NCBI GenBank assembly: GCA_964533965.1
Contig: CAZHNN010000034.1
Location: 1 to 13,560 of the forward strand
Origin: RGIG3178 sp964533965
Lineage (GTDB): Bacteria > Bacillota > Clostridia > Christensenellales > QAND01
DNA: 13,560 bases
Reading direction: 5' to 3'
Of this stretch, positions 5,386-12,296 are shown in pieces (positions within the stretch are counted from its first letter, which is position 1; each line of letters opens with the position of its first letter). Both the position numbers and the translations under genes were made by a program. The notes beneath the pieces are model-generated. The model had not been told where the DNA came from, made no database searches, and saw nothing but the letters and a program-made list of their open reading frames with translations.

Positions 5386-6870
5386 TTAATGCAGGTTTTG
5401 AGAGAGGGCGTTTGTCAACGTGCCATCGGTATTCTGCGACAATTCCCAGATGGCGGCGCCGCCAAGGCCCCTGTTCTTGATATACGTGCCTTTGACGCCA
5501 ACGGACTGTGCATCGTCATAGGAGATGAACGTGTTGCCGTTGAACAGGTACGGCACCAGCGCGTCGGGATGTACAAAGCGCTGGAAGGCTGTGTTGGTCA
5601 AATACGTTGACTTGACTGTGTCATATGGGATGGACGCGCCGGATGTGTACGTCTGGTACAGCCCGTTGTTGGTATTTGCGACGCCGGTGTATTTATAGCC
5701 GTAGAACGGCACGCCCATCACGATTTTGCTTGCGGGAAAGCCGCTGCTGATCCATAGATTGACGGCGTCATCACAGCTCCACTTGTATTGAGGTGAGGTT
5801 TCCGAAGGCTTGTATAGCGGTGCGTTGAAATCGGTATACTTGTCCCACGATCCGTGTATGTCATAATTCATCACGGTGGCGTAATCCACATATGCCGCGA
5901 GCTTACTCAGCTCGGTATTCTGCGCATAGAACGTGCCGGACCCGCCCGCAAACGTCAACAGGTATCGGCAGCCATCAATGGCTCCCTGGGCATTGAGCTT
6001 CTCGCGAAGCTTCGCCATCAGAAGCGTAAAATTCGTTTTGTCCTCCGGCCTTGTAACGTTACTGCTTAAACCGCCGCCAACCGGATACTCCCAATCGATA
6101 TCGACGCCATCAAAACCGTTCTGCTTGATGAAAGCCACGACACTGTCCGCAAACGCCGTACGGGACGCGTCTGTAAGCGCAACGTCGGAAAATTTGCCGG
6201 ACCATGTCCAGCCGCCGATGGCGATCAGCGTTTTCAGGTTGGGGTATTGCGTTTTCAACTGCCGCAGTTTGGCAAAATTGTCCGGATCAACAGCGGGATC
6301 GCCCATTGTGATCTTCAGATCGGTTCCGATGTTGGCAAACGCATAATTGATATGCGTTAGATTGGCTGCTTTGATCGATAAAGGCGTATAACCCGAATAT
6401 GCAGCCCAGGACGCATAATACCCTGCCAGCACCTTGCCCGCGACGGTTGTGGGGGTTGGGGTGGGCGTTGGTGTGGCCGTAGGTGTTGGTGTCGGCGATA
6501 AAGTGGGCGAAGCGGATGCCGTAGGCGTTGGTGTCGGTGTAGCAGTAGCAGTAGGTGTCGTTGTGGGTGTTGGTGAAACGGATACCGTGGTTACGGACAG
6601 ATAGCTTTTGTTCACGTAGCCGGCTTTTCCGTTGAACTCTATCTTATACCAGGCTCCGGATCTGCCCAAAACAGGATACGCTGACCCCTTGGGTGCAGTA
6701 CCGATGACGGAATAGCTCGTTTTCGGGCCGCTGTACACACTTGCATAGCTCGTGTTGACGATCGTGCCAACTTGTGTGGTCGATGCCATCGCAATGGTAC
6801 CGGACGGAACAAGAAAGAGCATTGCCAACAAGAGTGCCAGCAGGATGCTGAAGAGACGGCGGATCCACAC
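5386..6870 (-). CDS. Secreted GH18 chitinase with N-terminal SH3 domain
   Basis: A 494-residue exported glycoside hydrolase. Residues 1-29 form a signal peptide (MWIRR, a long leucine-rich core, then AMA before STT). Residues about 33-92 are a bacterial SH3 domain (VYSGPKTSYSVIG, WYKIEFNGKAGYV), probably a cell-wall anchor. Residues 97-143 are a Thr/Pro linker. The GH18 barrel runs from about 146 to the end. The catalytic strand FDGVDIDWE (253-261) is complete, with Glu261 as acid and Asp254, Asp257 and Asp259. MNYD (334-337) and the C-terminal Trp475 also fit. It should cleave beta-1,4-linked GlcNAc in chitin or a related glycan by substrate-assisted catalysis. I chose GTG at 6870 because AGGGGG precedes it by seven bases and it gives a clean signal peptide; an ATG at 6903 adds 11 residues but has no ribosome binding site. 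It appears monocistronic. Confidence 0.93.
   Translation of the reverse strand: MWIRRLFSILLALLLAMLFLVPSGTIAMASTTQVGTIVNTSYASVYSGPKTSYSVIGTAPKGSAYPVLGRSGAWYKIEFNGKAGYVNKSYLSVTTVSVSPTPTTTPTATATPTPTPTASASPTLSPTPTPTATPTPTPTPTTVAGKVLAGYYASWAAYSGYTPLSIKAANLTHINYAFANIGTDLKITMGDPAVDPDNFAKLRQLKTQYPNLKTLIAIGGWTWSGKFSDVALTDASRTAFADSVVAFIKQNGFDGVDIDWEYPVGGGLSSNVTRPEDKTNFTLLMAKLREKLNAQGAIDGCRYLLTFAGGSGTFYAQNTELSKLAAYVDYATVMNYDIHGSWDKYTDFNAPLYKPSETSPQYKWSCDDAVNLWISSGFPASKIVMGVPFYGYKYTGVANTNNGLYQTYTSGASIPYDTVKSTYLTNTAFQRFVHPDALVPYLFNGNTFISYDDAQSVGVKGTYIKNRGLGGAAIWELSQNTDGTLTNALSQNLH
6442..6582 (-). repeat. Low-complexity Thr/Pro linker repeat
   Basis: This stretch codes the TPT/TPTPT-rich linker between the SH3 and GH18 domains (residues 97-143). 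On the plus strand it reads as repeated GGTGT and GGCGTTGG units. Such tracts change length easily by slippage; the frame is intact here. Confidence 0.85.
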
Positions 6871-6975
6871 ACAAATACCCCCTATAGGTTCGGTCACCGT
6901 CATACTAGCATATGCTTATTTATACATACAACAGGGGATATTTGGATTCGTATTGGCAATTATTGGAATCGCTAC

Positions 6976-7009
6976 TAAAAAAACCGGAAGAGGTCTCTCT
7001 CCCGGTTTT
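6976..7009 (-). terminator. Rho-independent terminator of the first esterase gene
   Basis: On the minus strand, AAAACCGGGAGAG pairs with CTCTTCCGGTTTT (13 bp with one G-T wobble) around a four-base loop, followed by more T residues. It lies about 28 bases past the esterase stop. Confidence 0.88.
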
Positions 7010-7037
7010 CCGAATCGTATTCGTGAAGTCTTGCCGC

Positions 7038-7847
7038 TTAGCGCTGTTCACCTGAGGTGCGCGGCACGGGCAGCTTGCAGATCGCGTCTTCGATCCACGG
7101 GTCCCAGAATTTCCAGTTGTGCACGCCTGGCGCACCGTGGAATTCCGAATCGAAGCCCATCTCCATTGCCTTTTCATAGAACTTCACGGCATGTGGATAG
7201 TTGCTGTCCTCGGTGCCGCAGGCGATGTAGAGATACGGCATGGGCTTGCCTTCCTCCTTGAGCCTTCGCATCAGGTAATACAAGTCTGCGGGTGTGTCCC
7301 ACAGCTCGTTCGCGTAGCCGCTGCCAAAGCATTTGTGCAGGCGGTCATAGTACCCCATGGTGCCATCCGGCTGCCTACCGTAATAGTCCAGCGGATTACC
7401 CGTGGAAAGCGCGATCGCTTCGCAATACTGTTCCGGGAACGTGAACGCGAACCGCAGTGCGCCCTGCCCGCCCATGGACAGGCCACCAATGAAATTCTCC
7501 TCCCTCTTGTCGCTCAGCGGGAATACACTTCGAAGGAATGCAGGCAGCTCCTTGGCGATATAGCTCTGGTAACGCGTGCCGCGCCCGCCCATGGCCATAT
7601 CGACATACGCGGAATCTGCCCCGTCCGGCATCACGACGGCGATGCGGTAGCCATTTTCCTTAATGTGCCGCTCGATCCGGGAAAAGCGGCTCCAATCCGT
7701 ATGATTTCCATACGTGCCGTGCAGCAGCCACAGCACGGGAAATTTCGCGCCGGGTCCCTTATATGCGTCAAAGTCGGGCAGATAGATGTTGACGCCAGTG
7801 GTTCCTTCGAGTTCCTTCGAACGGTATTCGATGTGGATGAATGACAT
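7038..7847 (-). CDS. EstA-like serine esterase (paralogue 1)
   Basis: A 269-residue alpha/beta-hydrolase of the esterase D / tributyrin-esterase group. The oxyanion-hole strand is LWLLHGTYGN (39-48). The nucleophile elbow GGLSMGG (121-127) places Ser124. Asp214 in CGTEDSN and His243 in GVHNWKFWD complete a plausible triad. There is no signal peptide, so it is probably cytoplasmic. Relatives hydrolyse short-chain acyl or aryl esters or remove acetyl groups from sugars; the substrate is not visible. It is the most diverged of the three paralogues in this window, with a longer insert at about 150-185. GGAGGGA lies five bases before the ATG. A TATAAT at 7883-7878 (minus) could be its -10 box, although the -35 is weak. 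It is monocistronic and divergent from the glycerol-1-phosphate dehydrogenase gene. Confidence 0.88.
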   Translation of the reverse strand: MSFIHIEYRSKELEGTTGVNIYLPDFDAYKGPGAKFPVLWLLHGTYGNHTDWSRFSRIERHIKENGYRIAVVMPDGADSAYVDMAMGGRGTRYQSYIAKELPAFLRSVFPLSDKREENFIGGLSMGGQGALRFAFTFPEQYCEAIALSTGNPLDYYGRQPDGTMGYYDRLHKCFGSGYANELWDTPADLYYLMRRLKEEGKPMPYLYIACGTEDSNYPHAVKFYEKAMEMGFDSEFHGAPGVHNWKFWDPWIEDAICKLPVPRTSGEQR

Positions 7848-8053
7848 GGTTTCCCTCCTGCCTGTATTTCTATGGTTATTATATAGGAAACAGCGACATA
7901 TCTATAGAGGAAAAAGTGCATATCTGGCTCTGCCAAAGAGGAGGGTATTTGTCATTCTTTGTCCTAATTTGTAAAACATCATTATATAATTATTCTATAA
8001 TATGTTAACTCATTCAAAATGCGAGCACAACCGCTTCCGCTCCCCTCGGATCA
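7848..8053. other. Divergent control region between esterase 1 and glycerol-1-phosphate dehydrogenase
   Basis: The upstream part of a 337-base divergent spacer (7848-8184). It is AT-rich around 7970-8005 and contains the left arm (8029-8036) of an inverted repeat that surrounds the dehydrogenase promoter. A minus-strand TATAAT at 7883-7878 may serve the esterase. No gene is apparent. Confidence 0.5.
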
Positions 8054-8083
8054 TTGACAAACGGCTTTGCAAAGCCTTATAGT
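8054..8083 (+). promoter_or_regulatory. Sigma-A promoter of the glycerol-1-phosphate dehydrogenase gene
   Basis: A consensus TTGACA (8054-8059) and TATAGT (8078-8083) are separated by 18 bases. The expected transcript starts near 8090, leaving a leader of about 95 bases before the ATG at 8185. Confidence 0.75.
8063..8076. promoter_or_regulatory. Perfect 14-bp palindrome between -35 and -10, candidate operator
   Basis: GGCTTTGCAAAGCC is a perfect palindrome lying wholly inside the 18-base promoter spacer. A protein bound here would block RNA polymerase, so it is a strong operator candidate. It lies upstream of the transcription start, so an RNA structure in this transcript is excluded. Confidence 0.6.
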
Positions 8084-8184
8084 ACAAGCGGTTATCCTAT
8101 TTATGGCTGAAAATCCTATGAATCTTGTTATGTCACGTCCCCGTCGAGTTTTTATGTATACCCGGAAGGAAAGGTGTGTTCGCA

Positions 8185-9540
8185 ATGATCGACTTCACAA
8201 CGATGGCCTATGACGAGCTGCTGCGCGAAGGCGGCCACAAATGCTCCTGCGGTACAGTGCATACCACAACGCTCAAATACCTCAGGGTCGGATCGGGCGT
8301 CATCAACCTCATTCCCGAGGCGCTCGGCACATTCGGCTTCAAAAAGCCGTTCGTCGTCTGTGATCCCAACACGTTTGGCGCCGCGGGCGATAAGGTCGTG
8401 CAGATCTTAAAAGCCTCGAAAATCGAGCATACGCTGTTCATCTTCCCCATCGAAAAGGGCGTGCATCTCGAGCCGGATGAGTTTACCGTGGGTTCCGCCG
8501 CAATGGCGTTTGACCCCTCCTGTGATGTCATCCTTGCCGTGGGTTCCGGCGTGGTCAACGACACCTGTAAGGTGCTCTCTCACATCGCGAAGATCCCCTC
8601 CATGGTGGTCGGCACAGCACCTTCGATGGACGGCTACGCATCCAACTCCTCTTCGATGGTGCAGAACGGGCTAAAGGTCAGCCTGTACAACGACTGCCCC
8701 ATCGCCATTATCGCAGATCTGGATATTATGAAGGACGCGCCGATGCGCATGCTGATGGCTGGCCTTGGCGACGTGCTGGCCAAGTGCGTGGCGATCGCCG
8801 ACTGGAGAATCGCCAACATCGTCGTTGGAGAAGCGTATTGCGAATCGCTTGCCAACCTGATGCGCTACTGCGTTCAAAAGTGCCTCGACAACGCGGAGGG
8901 GCTGATCCGCCGTGAGCCGGAGGCCGTTAAGAGCGTTGTGGAAGGCCTGGTGCTCTCCGGCGTCGCGATGTCGTTTGCGGGCTCTTCCCGCCCCGCCTCC
9001 GGCCTTGAGCACTATTTCTCGCACATGTGGGAGATGGTAACACTGCAACGCCATGCCGAGACGGAACTGCACGGCATACAGGTCGGTGTCGGCACCTGTT
9101 TGTGCCTGCCGCTGTACCAGCATCTGCTTTCTGTCAAGCCCGACAAGGAGTTTTCGCTTTCACAGCGAGCGGCTTTTTCCCAGGAGCAATGGGAAGAGGA
9201 TATGAAGCACATCTTCGGAAGCGTAGCACCCTCGATCATCAACGGTGAAAAAAACCAGTGGCACAAGAACGACGCACAAGGCCACGCACAGCGGCTTGAG
9301 ATCATACTCGATCGGTGGGAGGATATCCTCCGCTCCATCACTGAAGAGTTGCCGGATGCGGAACCCACAGTTTCACGCCTTAAAGCGCTTGGCATGCCTA
9401 CCACGCCGCAGGATCTGGGGTTGAGCCAGCAAGATACCGTTGACGCGTTCTTGGGCTCCCGCGAGATACGTAACAAGTATTTGGTTTCTAGCCTTCTCTG
9501 GGACATCGGGCTTTTGCAGGAGTTCACGAAGTACCTGTAA
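8185..9540 (+). CDS. egsA: sn-Glycerol-1-phosphate dehydrogenase
   Basis: A 451-residue member of the AraM/EgsA family, which reduces dihydroxyacetone phosphate to sn-glycerol 1-phosphate with NAD(P)H and a divalent metal (nickel in the Bacillus enzyme). The N-terminal nucleotide fold has VGSGVVND at 119-126 and GTAPSMDGYASNSS at 143-156. The metal ligands are visible as Asp196 in GLGDVLAK, His276 in GLEHYFSH and His296 in LHGIQVG. Glycerol-1-phosphate is the archaeal lipid backbone; in Bacillus it feeds heptaprenylglyceryl phosphate made by PcrB. No pcrB is in this window. The ATG at 8185 follows GGAAGGAAAGG by about ten bases; the frame is open upstream to 8125 but lacks a site there. The gene stands alone between a strong palindromic promoter and a terminator. 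The plain family alternative, glycerol dehydrogenase, is less likely given the length and AraM-like motifs. Confidence 0.92.
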   Translation: MIDFTTMAYDELLREGGHKCSCGTVHTTTLKYLRVGSGVINLIPEALGTFGFKKPFVVCDPNTFGAAGDKVVQILKASKIEHTLFIFPIEKGVHLEPDEFTVGSAAMAFDPSCDVILAVGSGVVNDTCKVLSHIAKIPSMVVGTAPSMDGYASNSSSMVQNGLKVSLYNDCPIAIIADLDIMKDAPMRMLMAGLGDVLAKCVAIADWRIANIVVGEAYCESLANLMRYCVQKCLDNAEGLIRREPEAVKSVVEGLVLSGVAMSFAGSSRPASGLEHYFSHMWEMVTLQRHAETELHGIQVGVGTCLCLPLYQHLLSVKPDKEFSLSQRAAFSQEQWEEDMKHIFGSVAPSIINGEKNQWHKNDAQGHAQRLEIILDRWEDILRSITEELPDAEPTVSRLKALGMPTTPQDLGLSQQDTVDAFLGSREIRNKYLVSSLLWDIGLLQEFTKYL

Positions 9541-9564
9541 ATCGGCTAGTAAAATAATAAAGCA

Positions 9565-9586
9565 AAAAGCCCCGTTCGGGGCTTTT
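9565..9586 (+). terminator. Rho-independent terminator of the dehydrogenase gene
   Basis: AAAAGCCCCG pairs with CGGGGCTTTT around two bases (in practice a four-base GTTC loop). It starts about 25 bases past the stop codon and ends in T residues on both strands. Confidence 0.85.
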
Positions 9587-9611
9587 CGCTTATCTAAATA
9601 AATAGATTACC

Positions 9612-9641
9612 TTGTTATTTAACATAATACCATAGTATAAT
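9612..9641 (+). promoter_or_regulatory. Promoter of the zinc-ribbon membrane protein gene
   Basis: TTGTTA (9612-9617) and a perfect TATAAT (9636-9641) are 18 bases apart. The -10 ends 29 bases before the ATG, giving a leader of about 22 bases. The gene is thus independent of the dehydrogenase upstream. Confidence 0.6.
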
Positions 9642-9670
9642 CTTATCAATAACCGAGAGGCCGCCTGCTT

Positions 9671-10135
9671 ATGTCCATCAAAAAGCCCGAAAAACCAAAA
9701 TTCCCGATACTTGCGACTGTTGCCCTTATTGTAGCATCCTTTCTTTTATCAGGGCCGGTTACCCAGTTCGTTGCCTTGTTTATAGAACCGTTTTTCGCCA
9801 GTATAGAAACCCTGTGGCTGATCATCGGCGTTGTGTTCTTAGCAGCGTGGTACGCGTGCGTACTGCGGCCGTACATGGCGAAACGGAAAGATTACAGGCT
9901 TTCCGAAGAGGATTGGGAAGCGTATAAACGTATCCTCCAACAGGGAGAATCAGCCCGAGGCAAGTTCGAAGACAGCGAAAACAAGAACGCCAAAATAGCA
10001 TGCCCCAATTGCGGGTCGGAGGATTTACGGCCAGCTTTCACCTCCGACAGGTTTCTGATCGAAGGTCATCCTGCCACCGCACATTATAAGCTAGGCATGC
10101 ATTTTCAATGCAACCACTGCAAATACAAGTGGTAG
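9671..10135 (+). CDS. Small membrane protein with C-terminal zinc ribbon, function unknown
   Basis: A 154-residue protein I do not recognise by family. Residues 11-38 and 47-67 form two hydrophobic segments, the second ending in a basic turn (RPYMAKRKDYR). A polar, partly helical stretch follows (about 75-108, SEEDWEAYKRILQQ). The C-terminus has CPNCGSEDL (111-119) and CNHCKYKW (147-154), so Cys111, Cys114, Cys147 and Cys150 form a four-cysteine zinc ribbon. By the positive-inside rule the soluble part should face the cytoplasm. GAGAGG lies about twelve bases before the ATG, a little far. The gene has its own promoter and terminator. Zinc-ribbon membrane proteins can be sensors or adaptors, but no role can be assigned. 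Confidence 0.8.
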   Translation: MSIKKPEKPKFPILATVALIVASFLLSGPVTQFVALFIEPFFASIETLWLIIGVVFLAAWYACVLRPYMAKRKDYRLSEEDWEAYKRILQQGESARGKFEDSENKNAKIACPNCGSEDLRPAFTSDRFLIEGHPATAHYKLGMHFQCNHCKYKW

Positions 10136-10161
10136 TGTAATTCCAACCGACATTAAATGAG

Positions 10162-10185
10162 AAAAGCCCTTTTCAGGGCTTTTTT
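10162..10185. terminator. Bidirectional rho-independent terminator
   Basis: AAAAGCCCT pairs with AGGGCTTTT around four bases, with T-runs on both strands. It lies between the convergent zinc-ribbon gene (stop 10135) and the esterase operon (stop 10194), and probably serves both. Confidence 0.88.
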
Positions 10186-10193
10186 ATCTGTCA

Positions 10194-10961
10194 CTAGATC
10201 AACACGCGCAGCAGCTTCTCCACTTCCCTGTCCCAAAAACGCCAGGAATGGCCCTCGCTGACCTCCTCGTGGAAGGTGACGCCATATTCCAGCTCACGCG
10301 CCTTTTGTGTAAAGCGCACATTGCTCTCAAACAGCCTGTCCGCAGAGCCGCAGGAGACATAGAGCTCCGGCTTCTGTTTTTTCTCCTCGTCAACCTTCTT
10401 CAACAGGTAAAACAGGTCGTTCACGCTGCCGGGGATCATGTCGGCGCTGCCGAAGAGGAATTCCGCGAAGTGCGGATCGTGGTTTTTCATCGCCTCAAAC
10501 ACGTCTAAAGCACCCGAGAACGACGCAGCAAAGCTGAATTTTTCGGGATATGTAAGCGCCATCTTCATTGCGCCGTAGCCGCCCATGGAAAGTCCTGCGA
10601 CATATGTGTTCTCCCGTTTTGGCGATATCCGAAGAAAGGTCTGTATGATGCGTGGCAGTTCCTCTGCCACATAGGTGAAATACTTCCAACCGATGGTTTG
10701 ATCCATATAGAAATCGTTGCCTATTTCGGGCATCACGATGACCATATTCTGTTTGGATTCCGCCAGATACCGCTCGACGTTGCTGTTAGAGATCCAGCTG
10801 TGTGCGCCGCCGTGCATGCCATGCAGAAGATAGAGGACTTTCCGCTCTTCCTGCTTGGGACCGCTCATGGAATCAAAGACCTGCGGCTCGGGGAACGCGA
10901 CGCAAACCGTGGTATGGAATCCAAGTACTTCCGAATGGAAATTGAAAACGCTCTTTGACAT
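10194..10961 (-). CDS. EstA-like serine esterase (paralogue 2)
   Basis: A 255-residue alpha/beta-hydrolase close in size to lactococcal tributyrin esterase EstA. The oxyanion-hole strand is LYLLHGMHGG (43-52). The elbow AGLSMGGYGAMK (122-133) gives Ser125. Asp208 in CGSADRL and His238 in EGHSWRFWD complete the triad. No signal peptide is present, so it should act in the cytoplasm on short-chain esters; the true substrate is unknown. It is the second gene of a two-gene operon: its ATG comes 11 bases after the stop of the upstream paralogue, and its AGGAGG directly follows that stop. The two proteins share the N-terminal FxSEALGF/FHSEVLGF pattern and the SMGGYGAMK elbow, so they arose by duplication and may differ in substrate range. 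Confidence 0.9.
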   Translation of the reverse strand: MSKSVFNFHSEVLGFHTTVCVAFPEPQVFDSMSGPKQEERKVLYLLHGMHGGAHSWISNSNVERYLAESKQNMVIVMPEIGNDFYMDQTIGWKYFTYVAEELPRIIQTFLRISPKRENTYVAGLSMGGYGAMKMALTYPEKFSFAASFSGALDVFEAMKNHDPHFAEFLFGSADMIPGSVNDLFYLLKKVDEEKKQKPELYVSCGSADRLFESNVRFTQKARELEYGVTFHEEVSEGHSWRFWDREVEKLLRVLI

Positions 10962-10972
10962 GTCGATCCTCC

Positions 10973-11764
10973 TTATCCCTTATGAACGGGCAACCATTCG
11001 TTGACCATCCTGTAACCTTCGCTGTCCCAAAACGCCCATTCGTGTGCCAGACCTTCCTGCTCATAATAGGTATGCTCGACGTCCTGATCCAGCAGGAACT
11101 GGTGGAATTCCCGGTTACGATGGATCAGCCCGTCTGCCGTACCACAGGATACGTAAATCATCGGCATGGATACGTTTTTCTTCACATTCTGTTCGACCAG
11201 ATGGCGTATATCGTGCATCGTATGGCGGAGGTCATCGAGCTCTCGGGTACCAAAGATCGCAAACCGCTCGTCGTTAAGTTTTTCACCGGGGTTGCCAAGC
11301 GTGACAGCTCCTGAGAAGGAACCTACCGCTGCGTATCTTTGCGGATTAGAAAGAGCGATCTTCATAGCGCCGTACCCACCCATCGAGAGGCCTGCAATGA
11401 ACCTGTCTTCCCTGTTGGAGGAAGCGCGGAACGTCGACTCGATGATGTTGGGCAGCTCCTGGCTCATATACGTATAGTATTTGTACCCATAAGCCATATC
11501 GGTATAAAAGAAGTTGCGCATGCTGGTTACGACGCAGATCATGTTGTAGCTGCTGTGGTGCAGATACCGTTCCATGTTGCTGCGCCGAAGCCACGCCGTG
11601 TGGTCATCCGAATAACCGTGAAGCAAATACAGCACCGGCAAGTTTTCCGTGTATGGCTTTCCCAACTTCGCCAAGCCGATGTCCTTGGGCTCCGGCAAAA
11701 AGACATTGATCGACTGATCAAAGCCAAGTGCTTCGGAGCGAAACGTCATTTCCATCAATGCCAT
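10973..11764 (-). CDS. EstA-like serine esterase (paralogue 3)
   Basis: A 263-residue member of the same family and the first gene of the esterase operon. The oxyanion-hole strand is LYLLHGYSDDHTAW (45-58). The elbow AGLSMGGYGAMK (124-135) gives Ser127. Asp211 in CGTADGL and His241 in AHEWAFWD complete the triad. It starts directly with the catalytic domain and no signal peptide. A strong GAGGAGG lies seven bases before the ATG. An extended -10 promoter lies about 90 bases upstream (minus strand). Family members hydrolyse short-chain acylglycerols or acetylated sugars; nothing in the sequence fixes the substrate. The WAFWD segment after the histidine is shared in form with the other two paralogues (WKFWD, WRFWD) and is a useful marker of the subfamily. 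Confidence 0.9.
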   Translation of the reverse strand: MALMEMTFRSEALGFDQSINVFLPEPKDIGLAKLGKPYTENLPVLYLLHGYSDDHTAWLRRSNMERYLHHSSYNMICVVTSMRNFFYTDMAYGYKYYTYMSQELPNIIESTFRASSNREDRFIAGLSMGGYGAMKIALSNPQRYAAVGSFSGAVTLGNPGEKLNDERFAIFGTRELDDLRHTMHDIRHLVEQNVKKNVSMPMIYVSCGTADGLIHRNREFHQFLLDQDVEHTYYEQEGLAHEWAFWDSEGYRMVNEWLPVHKG

Positions 11765-11944
11765 TTCAGTTCCTCCTCGTTGCGGTTTTCTATACTCTTT
11801 GAAAAGAATGCAGATCTGCCGTTACTCTATGACCCGCACTTAACGATATATATTATATCATGATTCAAATGGTTCGAATATGGATAGACGGACAACCGAG
11901 CAAAGCAATAGGCGAGTCGAAACAAAAGCTTTTGCACAAAAAGT
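11765..11944. other. Divergent spacer, esterase-operon side
   Basis: About 180 bases between the esterase operon start and the next plus-strand promoter, part of a 648-base stretch (11765-12412) with only a small candidate gene. It holds the esterase promoter and a leader of about 80 bases. An AAAAGCTTTT palindrome near 11926-11935 is AT-rich and may be chance. Confidence 0.5.
11852..11860 (-). promoter_or_regulatory. Extended -10 promoter of the esterase operon
   Basis: On the minus strand, TG-N-TATAAT (11860-11852) is a perfect extended -10 element, which can work without a good -35; the best -35 candidate, TTCGAA, is weak and spaced at only 15 bases. It lies about 88 bases upstream of the esterase ATG at 11764. 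Confidence 0.55.
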
Positions 11945-11973
11945 TTTACAATAAATTTAATAAATAATAGAAT
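11945..11973 (+). promoter_or_regulatory. Promoter of the orphan small-ORF unit
   Basis: TTTACA (11945-11950) and TAGAAT (11968-11973) are 17 bases apart. A second perfect TATAAT at 11993-11998 lacks a good -35. Either would start transcription 50-75 bases upstream of the small ORF. Confidence 0.45.
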
Positions 11974-12051
11974 CATTTCTCCGATGTTGTATTATAATAG
12001 TCTCACTCTACTTTTCGGGAACTCATCTGGCGGTATGACGGAGGATTAACA

Positions 12052-12225
12052 ATGCGGTGGAATTCGGATAGTGTCGTTCGTACATTGGCTTTGCGAGTGC
12101 TTAAAGCCAAGCCTTTAATTTCTTCTAATTCCAGCCGCTCTTCGCAGGAAAAGGAGTTCCGTAAATACGGTATAGAATATCCGATCAAGAAAAGGCATTC
12201 TGAAACCCGCAGCGGTATAAAGTAA
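12052..12225 (+). CDS. Candidate small basic protein, 57 residues, unknown
   Basis: An ATG at 12052 follows a textbook GGAGG by seven bases and opens a 57-codon frame ending in TAA at 12223-12225. The product begins MRWNSDSVVRTLALRVLKAK and is rich in Arg, Lys and Ser (ending RHSETRSGIK). It has no cysteine, membrane segment or signal peptide, and I recognise no family. The unit looks complete: a promoter at 11945-11973 and a rho-independent terminator at 12297-12325 enclose only this frame. The alternative is a non-coding RNA of about 340 bases, because the frame also contains stems such as GGCTTT/AAAGCC (about 12090-12110) and CCGTA/TACGG (12159-12170). An antisense frame at 12003-12290 has no ribosome binding site and was not accepted. 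Confidence 0.4.
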   Translation: MRWNSDSVVRTLALRVLKAKPLISSNSSRSSQEKEFRKYGIEYPIKKRHSETRSGIK

Positions 12226-12296
12226 TCTCTATGCGCCCAACAAGCGGCCTGCTTTTCTAGAAGACATAAAGGAAATGAATTCGATATCAACCCGCC

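Larger units (their letters stand above)
8029..8093. promoter_or_regulatory. Inverted repeat flanking the dehydrogenase promoter
   Basis: AACCGCTT (8029-8036) and AAGCGGTT (8086-8093) are perfect 8-bp inverted copies. One lies upstream of the -35 box and the other over the expected transcription start. With the central palindrome at 8063-8076 they make a nearly symmetric array around the promoter. This suggests multi-site repressor binding or looping (inference). Confidence 0.4.

Noticed and set aside
6442..6582. Regular short repeats, considered as a CRISPR or satellite
   Set aside because: They are codon-level repeats of a Thr/Pro linker in frame with the chitinase.
7119..7844. 241-codon plus-strand frame
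   Set aside because: It lies fully antisense to esterase 1, which has a complete catalytic triad and ribosome binding site; this frame has neither.
8125..8184. Upstream extension of the glycerol-1-phosphate dehydrogenase frame
   Set aside because: The extra 20 codons lack a ribosome binding site and family similarity; the ATG at 8185 has a good one.
12003..12290. 95-codon minus-strand frame across the orphan region
   Set aside because: It starts at a TTG without a ribosome binding site and runs against the promoter and terminator, which point to plus-strand transcription.
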